Below, in pieces: positions 1 through 6,185 of a stretch of DNA of 8,787 bases. The DNA is from a bacterium (lineage in GTDB: Bacteria > Desulfobacterota > Anaeroferrophillalia > Anaeroferrophillales > Tharpellaceae): NCBI GenBank assembly GCA_029935295.1, contig JAOZKP010000118.1, positions 1 through 8,787 of the forward strand, given 5' to 3'. A program made the translations under genes and the position numbers. Numbering within the stretch: position 1 is the first letter of the stretch; every line of letters begins with the position of its first letter. A model generated the notes under the pieces. That model ran no database searches, was not told the origin of the DNA, and was given only the letters and a program-made list of their open reading frames with translations.

Positions 1-41
1 TGTCCCGCATCGAGATAAAACGTGTTACTTTATGATTATGT

Positions 42-57
42 GGCCGCCACAGCGGCC
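42..57 (-). terminator. GC-rich hairpin just after xseA, weak terminator candidate
   Basis: A perfect 6-bp inverted repeat (GGCCGC / GCGGCC) with a 4-nt loop lies 7 nt beyond the xseA stop codon, where a terminator would be expected. Read in the xseA direction it is followed by ACATAATCAT rather than a run of T, so it is not a classical intrinsic terminator. It could assist termination, stabilise the 3' end of the mRNA, or be chance. The remainder of 1-64 shows no convincing gene; no start of a following minus-strand gene with a ribosome binding site is visible. Confidence 0.3.
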
Positions 58-64
58 TGGGACC

Positions 65-1471
65 CTATTCACCAACATCAATACTCTCAACCTGACATTC
101 TGCCTCGCCCCGGTTAAACCGCAGGCGCAGTTTTTCACCAACAACCAGATCTGAACTCCGACTGACTACTTTATGATCATCGATTTTTTCCACAACTGAA
201 TAACCGCGGGCAAGTACCGCCAGGGGACTGCCCGCATTAAGGCGATCACTGCAACCGGAAAGCCGCTGCCGGTTTTCAGCCAGACGATAATTGATTGACT
301 GTTTTAAGCGCTGACCCTGACGTTCAATTTCCGGCAATAGAGATTTAATTCTAATAACCGGTGAGTTCTGCTTCAGCTGGTGTTCACAGGTTTCAAGATT
401 CAGCCGCATCAGCCGCAGACGCGAAAGCATCGCCGTCCGGAAACGAACCTGCAATTCGGCAAACAGCCGGCTTTTTTCAGCGACAATGGCTGCACCATTT
501 TCAAGCCCTAAAGTTAACATCTCGAGCCGGCGCCGCTCGTGAATAAGGCGATGCCGGCCGACCTGCCACAGCCGCTGCCGCAGATGATGCAGACGCTCAA
601 CCATGTCGCTGCGATTGGCAATTACAAGTTCCGCTGCGGCGGATGGCGTCGGCGCTCTGACATCCGCCGCAAAATCAGCGATTGTAAAATCAATTTCATG
701 ACCGACGGCACTGATCAGTGGAATTTTGCCGGCGGCAATCGCATAAGCCACCCGCTCATCATTGAAAGGCATTAGATCTTCGTAGGAACCGCCGCCGCGG
801 GCCAGGATAATCGTATCTACCCGCTCCTGCCAGTGATAATTAACAAATTCCAGAGCAGCAACGATCTCTCCCGCCGCCCGCTCGCCCTGAACCGTGACCG
901 GCACAATTATAATTTCAACCCCGGCAAACCGGCGCCTGACAACCTGCAGGATATCCTGAACCGCAGCCCCGGTGGCAGAGGTGATCAGAGCCAGACACCG
1001 TGGCAATTCAGGTATTTTCTTTTTGCGGCTGGCCTGAAATAGTCCCTCTCTCTCCAGCTTCTCTTTTAAGGCGGCAAAAGCCCGCCAGAGTTCTCCCATC
1101 CCCTTTAGTTCAAGGGTTGAAACAATCACCTGATATTCCCCGCGCGGCTCATAAAGGCTGATCCGGCCGTTGCACAATACCTGGTCACCCGCCTGCGGCT
1201 GATAACGCAGTGCCTGCCGCTGCCGGCGAAAAAGCACAGCTTTCACCTGTGAAAATTCATCTTTCAAGGTGAAATAGCAGTGCCCGGAAGCCGGAGTTCG
1301 CAGGGTTGATATTTCACCCTCAATCCAGACTGGAGTGAAATTATCTTCCAAAATCAAACGGATATCGCTATTAAGCTGAGAAACACTGTAGACGTGCTTA
1401 TTCTCAGTAAAGTCTTCATCAATCTCAGCTTCATCCTGCCAGAATTCGTCAGGAAGCCCTAGTGTAGTCAT
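65..1471 (-). CDS. xseA: Exodeoxyribonuclease VII large subunit
   Basis: This is the catalytic large subunit of exonuclease VII, a cytoplasmic nuclease that, with several copies of the small subunit XseB, degrades single-stranded DNA from both ends to short oligonucleotides and acts in DNA repair. The 468-residue product is close to the usual 450-460. An OB-fold domain for ssDNA binding spans about residues 28-125 (QVWI-like VWIEGEIS at 48-55, SLYEPRGEYQ at 105-114). The nuclease core follows, with TGAAVQDIL (D173), ARGGGSYEDL (R225), GHEID (H258, D261) and RAPTPSAAAE (272-281); these match by motif the residues considered functional in E. coli XseA. Residues about 285-410 are charged and helical, as in the family's long coiled-coil arm, and the C-terminal segment contains LARGYSVV (420-427). 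The ATG is the only plausible start: no alternative start codon precedes the OB fold, and AGGT lies 5 nt upstream. The first 25 residues are unusually acidic. It is transcribed divergently from mreB; xseB is not seen here. Confidence 0.97.
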   Translation of the reverse strand: MTTLGLPDEFWQDEAEIDEDFTENKHVYSVSQLNSDIRLILEDNFTPVWIEGEISTLRTPASGHCYFTLKDEFSQVKAVLFRRQRQALRYQPQAGDQVLCNGRISLYEPRGEYQVIVSTLELKGMGELWRAFAALKEKLEREGLFQASRKKKIPELPRCLALITSATGAAVQDILQVVRRRFAGVEIIIVPVTVQGERAAGEIVAALEFVNYHWQERVDTIILARGGGSYEDLMPFNDERVAYAIAAGKIPLISAVGHEIDFTIADFAADVRAPTPSAAAELVIANRSDMVERLHHLRQRLWQVGRHRLIHERRRLEMLTLGLENGAAIVAEKSRLFAELQVRFRTAMLSRLRLMRLNLETCEHQLKQNSPVIRIKSLLPEIERQGQRLKQSINYRLAENRQRLSGCSDRLNAGSPLAVLARGYSVVEKIDDHKVVSRSSDLVVGEKLRLRFNRGEAECQVESIDVGE

Positions 1472-1583
1472 CCGATACCTGTCGGTCTAAATAGTGTTAG
1501 CAAAAAAAGTAAGTGCCCTTATCATCTCTATCGAAATTTCTGATCAAATTTTTGCAAGCATCTTAAAGATTTAACCTATCGCC

Positions 1584-1613
1584 TTAAATGAGTCAAGTCA
1601 GCATTTTTATATT
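1584..1613 (+). promoter_or_regulatory. Candidate distal sigma-70 promoter for the mreB operon
   Basis: The -10 box TATATT (1608-1613) matches TATAAT at five of six positions. The best -35, TTAAAT (1584-1589), matches only three of six with an 18-nt spacer. It would give a leader of about 225 nt before mreB that includes all the inverted repeats of the gap. AT-rich sequence produces such matches easily, so this is tentative. Confidence 0.2.
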
Positions 1614-1654
1614 TTTGTAATTTGCATTGCCAGGTTCCAGACAGAGCTCGCAAA

Positions 1655-1684
1655 ACGGTTATTTTTCTTGAATTTTTCAACCGT
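1655..1684. repeat. Inverted repeat overlapping a candidate promoter
   Basis: ACGGTT (1655-1660) and AACCGT (1679-1684) form a perfect 6-bp inverted repeat around an 18-nt spacer. Inside it a second palindrome, TTGAA TTT TTCAA (1668-1680), overlaps the right arm. The two cannot fold at once, so this could be a nested operator or alternative RNA structures. The inner palindrome contains the -35 box of the candidate promoter at 1668. The arms are short, so chance remains likely. Confidence 0.35.
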
Positions 1685-1696
1685 CCCTGTTAACAT
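1668..1696 (+). promoter_or_regulatory. Candidate main sigma-70 promoter for the mreB operon
   Basis: TTGAAT (1668-1673) and TAACAT (1691-1696) each match the -35 and -10 consensus at four of six positions, with the ideal 17-nt spacer. Transcription would start near 1703 and give a leader of about 140 nt carrying the stem-loop at 1752-1797. The choice among the three candidates cannot be settled from sequence alone. Confidence 0.3.
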
Positions 1697-1730
1697 GTAG
1701 AACTTTGTATAAATATCAAATAACCTTGAA

Positions 1731-1758
1731 ATGACAAAGGCTGTTTGATTTCGATTAT
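1731..1758 (+). promoter_or_regulatory. Candidate proximal sigma-70 promoter for the mreB operon
   Basis: ATGACA (1731-1736) matches the -35 consensus at five of six positions and GATTAT (1753-1758) matches the -10 at four of six, with a 16-nt spacer. If this is used, transcription starts near 1765 and the inverted repeat at 1752-1797 would straddle the -10 box and start site, making it an operator-like DNA site rather than an RNA hairpin. Confidence 0.2.
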
Positions 1759-1797
1759 TCCGGACATACTAACAGGTAAAAGTTTTCCGAATAATCG
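1752..1797 (+). repeat. Inverted repeat / stem-loop in the mreB leader
   Basis: CGATTATTC (1752-1760) plus GGA (1762-1764) pair with TCC GAATAATCG (1786-1797). This gives 12 base pairs interrupted by one bulged C (1761) around a 21-nt loop. It is the strongest inverted repeat in the gap and lies 48 nt before the mreB start. It lacks a following T run, so it is not a typical terminator. It could be a leader RNA hairpin or a dyad bound by a regulator. Confidence 0.55.
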
Positions 1798-1845
1798 CAG
1801 AATTACTCATCCTGACAACACATTTAATTTAAGTGAGTCTTATAT

Positions 1846-2880
1846 ATGTTCAATTCATTTTTGGGACTTTTCTCAAGTGATTTAGCAATCGACCTTGGCA
1901 CTGCCAATACTCTGGTTTATGTCAACGGCAAGGGCATCGTCATTGATGAACCATCGGTAGTTGCCGTCCAAAGCAACCCGAACGGTACCAAGAAAGTCCT
2001 CGCAGTCGGTACTGAAGCGAAACTTATGCTCGGCCGAACCCCGGGCAATATCGTTGCTATCCGACCCATGAAAGATGGTGTAATTGCCGACTTTGAAGTC
2101 ACCGAAGCGATGCTGCGCCACTTCATCACTAAGGTTCATAAACGTAAAAAATGGGTGCGGCCGCGGACGGTTATCTGCGTCCCTTCCGGCATCACTCAGG
2201 TTGAACGCCGGGCCGTTAAAGAGTCGGCCGAATCCGCCGGCGCCCGGGAAGTCTATCTCATCGAAGAACCGATGGCAGCTGGCATCGGTGCGGGTTTGCC
2301 GATAACTGAGCCCACCGGCAATATGGTGGTTGACATCGGCGGCGGCACCACCGAGGTTGCGGTCATATCGCTGGCGGGAATTGTTTTTTCCCGCTCGGTC
2401 CGGGTCGGTGGTGACAAAATCGATGAATCCATCATCCAATATATCCGCCGTAAGTACAATATGCTGATCGGCGAACGCATGGCCGAAGAGATCAAGATAA
2501 GAATTGGCGCCGCGGCTCCGCTGGAAGAGCCGGAAATCATGATTATCAAAGGTCGGGATACTGTTGCCGGTGTACCCCAGACCCTGGAAATTAATTCTGA
2601 AGAGATTCGCGAAGCTTTAACCGAGCCCGTCAATGCAATTCTTGATGCCGTACGCGTTGCCCTGGAACGAACCCCGCCGGAACTAGCAGCTGACATTGTT
2701 GATAAAGGTATTATGCTGACCGGCGGCGGCGCCCTGTTGCGCAATCTTGACTCTTTGATGCGTCATGAAACCGGACTGCCGATTACCGTAGTCGAAGACC
2801 CCTTAACCTGCGTCGTCCGCGGCTCCGGCATGGTCCTTGACAATCTCGCCCTTTTGCGGGAAGTAACCCAGTGCGAATAA
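1846..2880 (+). CDS. mreB: Rod shape-determining protein MreB, bacterial actin
   Basis: MreB is an actin-like ATPase that forms antiparallel double filaments on the inner face of the cytoplasmic membrane and steers the elongation machinery around the cell. The 344-residue length is normal. The actin-fold ATPase motifs are intact: phosphate 1 DLGTAN (16-21), the EEPMAAGIGAG segment (140-150) with the catalytic glutamate region, phosphate 2 DIGGGTTE (163-170), GERMAEEIK (209-217), and the adenosine-binding TGGGALL (292-298). The N-terminus MFNSFLGLFS resembles the short amphipathic membrane-binding helix of proteobacterial MreB, which supports this start; only a weak ribosome site (TAAGTGAG, 1830-1837) precedes it. 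It is the first gene of the mreBCD-mrdA-rodA-radA series, 18 nt ahead of mreC. A single complete MreB is present; the DLGTAN and EEPMAAGIGAG forms distinguish it from FtsA and DnaK relatives. Confidence 0.98.
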   Translation: MFNSFLGLFSSDLAIDLGTANTLVYVNGKGIVIDEPSVVAVQSNPNGTKKVLAVGTEAKLMLGRTPGNIVAIRPMKDGVIADFEVTEAMLRHFITKVHKRKKWVRPRTVICVPSGITQVERRAVKESAESAGAREVYLIEEPMAAGIGAGLPITEPTGNMVVDIGGGTTEVAVISLAGIVFSRSVRVGGDKIDESIIQYIRRKYNMLIGERMAEEIKIRIGAAAPLEEPEIMIIKGRDTVAGVPQTLEINSEEIREALTEPVNAILDAVRVALERTPPELAADIVDKGIMLTGGGALLRNLDSLMRHETGLPITVVEDPLTCVVRGSGMVLDNLALLREVTQCE

Positions 2881-2898
2881 CCAGCAACGAACATTATT

Positions 2899-3783
2899 AT
2901 GCCTGTTTTAAGTCGCCGATTACCATGGCTGTTTAGCCTGGCCCTGATCTTTATTTTTCTGACACTCTGCGTCAATTACGGTCTGCGCAGCGGCGGCAGC
3001 CTGTTCGCCATTGCTGAACGTTCGGCCCTGACAATGACCTACCCCCTGCAGAAAAGCATTGATTTCGTTTTTACTCTCAGCAGTGATTTTTTGGACAGAT
3101 ATATTAAGCTTGTCGACGTCAAAGAAAGAAATCACAAACTTAAGGCTGATAATGACTTATTGAAATTCCAGATCGAGCAACTAAAAGAGACCCAGAATGA
3201 AAACCGCCGCCTGCACCAACTCTTAAATTTCAAAAAGCAGCATGAAATCCTAAATCAGGGCATTGCCGCCCATGTCATCGGCCGGCAGACCAGCCCGCTT
3301 TCACATATCCTGGTCATCGATTGCGGCAGCAATCAGAATCTTGACCTCAATAACCCGGCCTTCACCCTGGGTGGAGTTGTCGGCCGAATTATCGCCTGCG
3401 GCCCCCAATCTGCAAAAGTTTTACTTTTAATTGATCGCAACAGCGCTTGCGATGTCATTATTCAGCGCAATCGCATTCGCGGAGTCCTTCAGGGAACCGG
3501 CACCAACCTCTGCCGCCTGGCCTACCTCCAACGAACCGCTGATGTGAAAGTCGGTGATAAACTTATCACTTCCGGACTTGACAGCATTTTCCCTAAGGGG
3601 ATAACCGTCGGCACAGTGATCACTGTGTCTGATGAGAGTGACGGTTTAATCAAGAAAATTCAGGTTCGACCTGAATTTGATCCTGACACCATTGAAGAGG
3701 TTTATGTAATCCCATCCCTCGCCACTGCCGCAGCGGACAATCAAGCACAATTGACGACAACTTCGCAAACTACCGGCGAATGA
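2899..3783 (+). CDS. mreC: Rod shape-determining protein MreC
   Basis: MreC is a bitopic inner-membrane protein whose periplasmic part binds and activates PBP2 and links it to MreB and MreD. The 294-residue product shows a short basic N-terminus, one membrane segment (about 9-27), a charged coiled coil (about 72-113, rich in K, E, N and L), and the double beta-barrel periplasmic domain (about 120-272). That domain ends with the family signature ITSGLDSIFPKGITVGTV (223-240). Residues 273-294 form a Thr/Gln/Ala-rich tail, probably disordered. An in-frame stop (the mreB TAA) lies only six codons upstream, so the ATG at 2899 is the natural start, although no clear Shine-Dalgarno sequence precedes it; translation may be coupled to mreB. 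Its stop overlaps the mreD start by 4 nt (ATGA). Confidence 0.96.
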   Translation: MPVLSRRLPWLFSLALIFIFLTLCVNYGLRSGGSLFAIAERSALTMTYPLQKSIDFVFTLSSDFLDRYIKLVDVKERNHKLKADNDLLKFQIEQLKETQNENRRLHQLLNFKKQHEILNQGIAAHVIGRQTSPLSHILVIDCGSNQNLDLNNPAFTLGGVVGRIIACGPQSAKVLLLIDRNSACDVIIQRNRIRGVLQGTGTNLCRLAYLQRTADVKVGDKLITSGLDSIFPKGITVGTVITVSDESDGLIKKIQVRPEFDPDTIEEVYVIPSLATAAADNQAQLTTTSQTTGE

Positions 3784-4298
3784 GTACACTCTCCCTTTTT
3801 TTCCCACTCTATTTTACGCTTGCAGCACTTTTTTTGACCGCCATCGAAACTACCTTGTTTCCACATCTAGGAGTGCCTTCTGTCTGCACCCCCGACCTTA
3901 ACCTTGCACTTATCACTTTCCTGGCATCCTGTTCCCTCGGCTGGCGCTCTTTCCTCGCCGCATTAGGTGTAGCTTTTGCCAGCTCGCTCTACAGCAGTTC
4001 ACCCGGGATTATCCAACCGGGAATTATGCTTTTTATTTTTTTTACCGGGAGCCGTCTCAATCAGACGATTTTCATGAATAACATACTGCCGCAGGCTGTT
4101 TTTGCAGGTTCGGGTAAGCTTGTCATGACTGTTTTTTTAGGTTTGCTGGCAGCCCCTTCACCGCCGTTCAGTACAACTGTTATCGGCGCCTTCGGGTGCG
4201 CCTTAACGACAGCCCTTTTTACTTTACCGATTCTCGCTTACTTAAATATGCTTCAGGAACGTTTTCGACCGGTAAACCCTGACAGCATTGTTTTATAA
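3780..4298 (+). CDS. mreD: Rod shape-determining protein MreD
   Basis: MreD is a small polytopic inner-membrane protein of the elongasome that interacts with MreC and modulates its effect on PBP2. Its sequence is poorly conserved, so this call rests on position between mreC and mrdA, length (172 residues, family about 160-175) and hydrophobicity. About five or six membrane segments can be drawn (roughly 6-24, 38-54, 56-71, 76-91, 103-123 and 132-155). The PDLNLALITFLA stretch (38-49) resembles the conserved P-D-L motif after the first helix in the family. The C-terminus is short and polar. Its ATG overlaps the mreC TGA (ATGA), suggesting translational coupling, and 21 nt separate it from mrdA. 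Confidence 0.9.
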   Translation: MSTLSLFFPLYFTLAALFLTAIETTLFPHLGVPSVCTPDLNLALITFLASCSLGWRSFLAALGVAFASSLYSSSPGIIQPGIMLFIFFTGSRLNQTIFMNNILPQAVFAGSGKLVMTVFLGLLAAPSPPFSTTVIGAFGCALTTALFTLPILAYLNMLQERFRPVNPDSIVL

Positions 4299-4319
4299 AT
4301 TAAGAGCTGCACAACTTAA

Positions 4320-6185
4320 ATGACCAATGTAAATAACAGTAAAAAAAGTAAGCGTGAACAGATCGTCAGCAATGCCCGGATTATAATTTTCATTATAACG
4401 GTTATTGTTGCCAGTATCACTTTAAGGCTCTGGTACCTGCAGATTGTCAAAGGGGAATATTACAGCCGAAAATCGCATGACAACCGGATCAGGAACCGTA
4501 GAATAAGGGCGTTGAGAGGAATTATCACAGACCGCAACGGTAAAATTCTGGCTGACAACTCCTTAGGCTTCAACCTCCAGATAATCCCCGAGAATATTAC
4601 CAGAGATAATATCGATGAACTGGCCGGTATAATCGCCAACCAGGTTAAAGACCTGGACAGTGCGACAATCGTGGAACTCTACTCTAAATGTTCAGCTTAC
4701 ACCCGGCATCGGCCCCTGACCCTGAAAAAAAATCTGAGTACCGACGAACTCGCCCGGCTCGAAGCCCGCAAATATGAACTCCCTGGAGTAATAATTGAGA
4801 CTGAACCTTTAAGAGATTACCCTTACGACGAAGTCTGTTCCCATATCATCGGTTATCTCGGTTTTATCAATGAACGTGAATTACAGCTTGAAGCCTACAG
4901 CAGTTATGCCCGCGATGATCTCGTCGGCCGCACCGGCATCGAATCCCGCTACCAGAATAGACTGCGCGGCCAGGACGGCCTGCGGCAGGTCGTTGTCAAC
5001 GCCCGCGGACGGGAACTTGAAGCCTTCACCGTAAAACCCGCAACTTCCGGTAACAGCCTGCAGTTAACTGTCGACATCGATCTTCAGGAGTTCGCCTTTA
5101 CCGCTATGGGCGATCAAGTCGGCAGTATTGTCGCTATTGATCCGAACAATGGTGAGGTTCTCGCCTTAATCAGCACTCCATCATTCTCAAACAATCTTTT
5201 CTCAACCAGAATTCGCAGTGAAGACTGGAAAAGAATTAATGGTGATCCGCTACACCCCCTGCAAAACCGCTCCATTCAGGGATGCTATCCTCCAGGATCA
5301 ACGATTAAACCTCTAATTGCCGCAGTCTCCCTGACCGACCAACTCATCGACGTCAATACTGAATTTTTCTGCGGTGGGTCTCTGACTCTCGGCCGTACCA
5401 ATTTCCGCTGCTGGAACCGCTATGGCCATGGAAAAGTCAAGCTTAGCAGATCAATCCGAGAATCCTGTGATGTCTATTATTACAATCTTGCGACCCGGGT
5501 TTCGATCGACAGAATTGCTGCCTTCGGCAATAAATTTGGCCTTGGCCTTAAAAGCGGCATTGAACTGCCCGGTGAACGCTACGGATTGATGCCGAGTTCA
5601 TCGTGGAAGTTGAAAAATGTTCATGATCAATGGTATACCGGTGACACTCTCTCAGTCTGTATCGGCCAGGGCTATCTGACGGCAACCCCGCTCCAGATTG
5701 CGGCCATGTATTCAATCTTTGCCAATGCCGGCACCTATTTCAGGCCCCATCTCGTAAAAACGAATGGTTTAAGTCGCAGTGACAGCCCCGACCCGGCAGA
5801 GCCATCAATCAATTACAACGGAGTCAAAATTGATATGCGGGATAAAGATATGCAGGCGATTCGCAAAGCTCTCTGGATGGTAGTCAATAATCGGCGCGGC
5901 ACCGGCTATAAATCCCGTTTAACTACAAAAAAGTGGCAGATGGCCGGCAAAACGGGTACCGCTCAAGTTGTTAAACAGGATCTTAAAACCTTAAAAAAGG
6001 TTTCAGAAACTCCCTGGCGTTTCCGCGACCATGCCTGGTTTGCCGCATTTGCCCCTTTTACCGACCCCAAAATAGCGGTTGCAGTCATGGTTGAACATGG
6101 TGGCCACGGCGGCTCGACCGCGGCTCCGATTGCACGTCAGGTCATTGAATTTTATTTAAATAAAACAGACAGCTCACAGCAATGA
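4320..6185 (+). CDS. mrdA: Penicillin-binding protein 2, peptidoglycan transpeptidase
   Basis: PBP2 is the class B penicillin-binding protein of the elongasome. It crosslinks new glycan strands made by RodA, in the periplasm, anchored by one N-terminal membrane helix (about 20-38). The 621 residues match the family (about 600-650). After the helix comes the pedestal region starting with ALRGIITDRNGKILADN (64-80). The GRTGIESRYQNRLRG segment (203-217) follows. The transpeptidase domain (about 265-612) has the three active-site motifs: S327-T-I-K330 with the acylated serine, S382-C-D384 as usual in PBP2 (FtsI has SSN), and K544-T-G-T547. The SCD form and the rodA neighbour separate it from PBP3/FtsI. 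The ATG is chosen because it puts a short basic cytoplasmic tail before the helix; AAGAG lies 13-16 nt upstream, a weak ribosome site, and partly within a small inverted repeat (4300-4319). Its stop overlaps the rodA start by 4 nt. The product is also called PBP2/PbpA in some genomes. Confidence 0.97.
   Translation: MTNVNNSKKSKREQIVSNARIIIFIITVIVASITLRLWYLQIVKGEYYSRKSHDNRIRNRRIRALRGIITDRNGKILADNSLGFNLQIIPENITRDNIDELAGIIANQVKDLDSATIVELYSKCSAYTRHRPLTLKKNLSTDELARLEARKYELPGVIIETEPLRDYPYDEVCSHIIGYLGFINERELQLEAYSSYARDDLVGRTGIESRYQNRLRGQDGLRQVVVNARGRELEAFTVKPATSGNSLQLTVDIDLQEFAFTAMGDQVGSIVAIDPNNGEVLALISTPSFSNNLFSTRIRSEDWKRINGDPLHPLQNRSIQGCYPPGSTIKPLIAAVSLTDQLIDVNTEFFCGGSLTLGRTNFRCWNRYGHGKVKLSRSIRESCDVYYYNLATRVSIDRIAAFGNKFGLGLKSGIELPGERYGLMPSSSWKLKNVHDQWYTGDTLSVCIGQGYLTATPLQIAAMYSIFANAGTYFRPHLVKTNGLSRSDSPDPAEPSINYNGVKIDMRDKDMQAIRKALWMVVNNRRGTGYKSRLTTKKWQMAGKTGTAQVVKQDLKTLKKVSETPWRFRDHAWFAAFAPFTDPKIAVAVMVEHGGHGGSTAAPIARQVIEFYLNKTDSSQQ

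Larger units (their letters stand above)
1472..1845. other. Divergent xseA-mreB intergenic regulatory region
   Basis: This 374-bp AT-rich gap has no credible coding sequence. It must hold promoters firing left into xseA and right into the mreB operon. On the plus strand three sigma-70-like hexamer pairs can be drawn (1584-1613, 1668-1696, 1731-1758), listed separately; none is close to consensus at both boxes. No convincing promoter for xseA was found on the minus strand. Inverted repeats occur at 1655-1684 and 1752-1797, plus a weaker pair CTTTGT (1703-1708) / ACAAAG (1734-1739). The mreB start is preceded by TAAGTGAG (1830-1837), only a weak match to a Shine-Dalgarno sequence. Confidence 0.7.

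Noticed and set aside
361..1042. Plus-strand open frames opposite xseA
   Set aside because: They are antisense shadows of a well-conserved gene, with no domain, ribosome site or independent coding signal.
1690..1713. TTAACA and TATAAA as a promoter pair
   Set aside because: Both hexamers look good, but only 12 nt separate them, too short for sigma-70.
1472..1845. Small gene or riboswitch in the xseA-mreB gap
   Set aside because: No open frame with a start and ribosome site was convincing, and no known riboswitch core could be recognised; only simple inverted repeats are visible.
1882..2744. Long minus-strand open frames (up to 185 residues) opposite mreB
   Set aside because: mreB is conserved along its full length; the opposite frames stay open through codon bias and give low-complexity, unrecognisable proteins.
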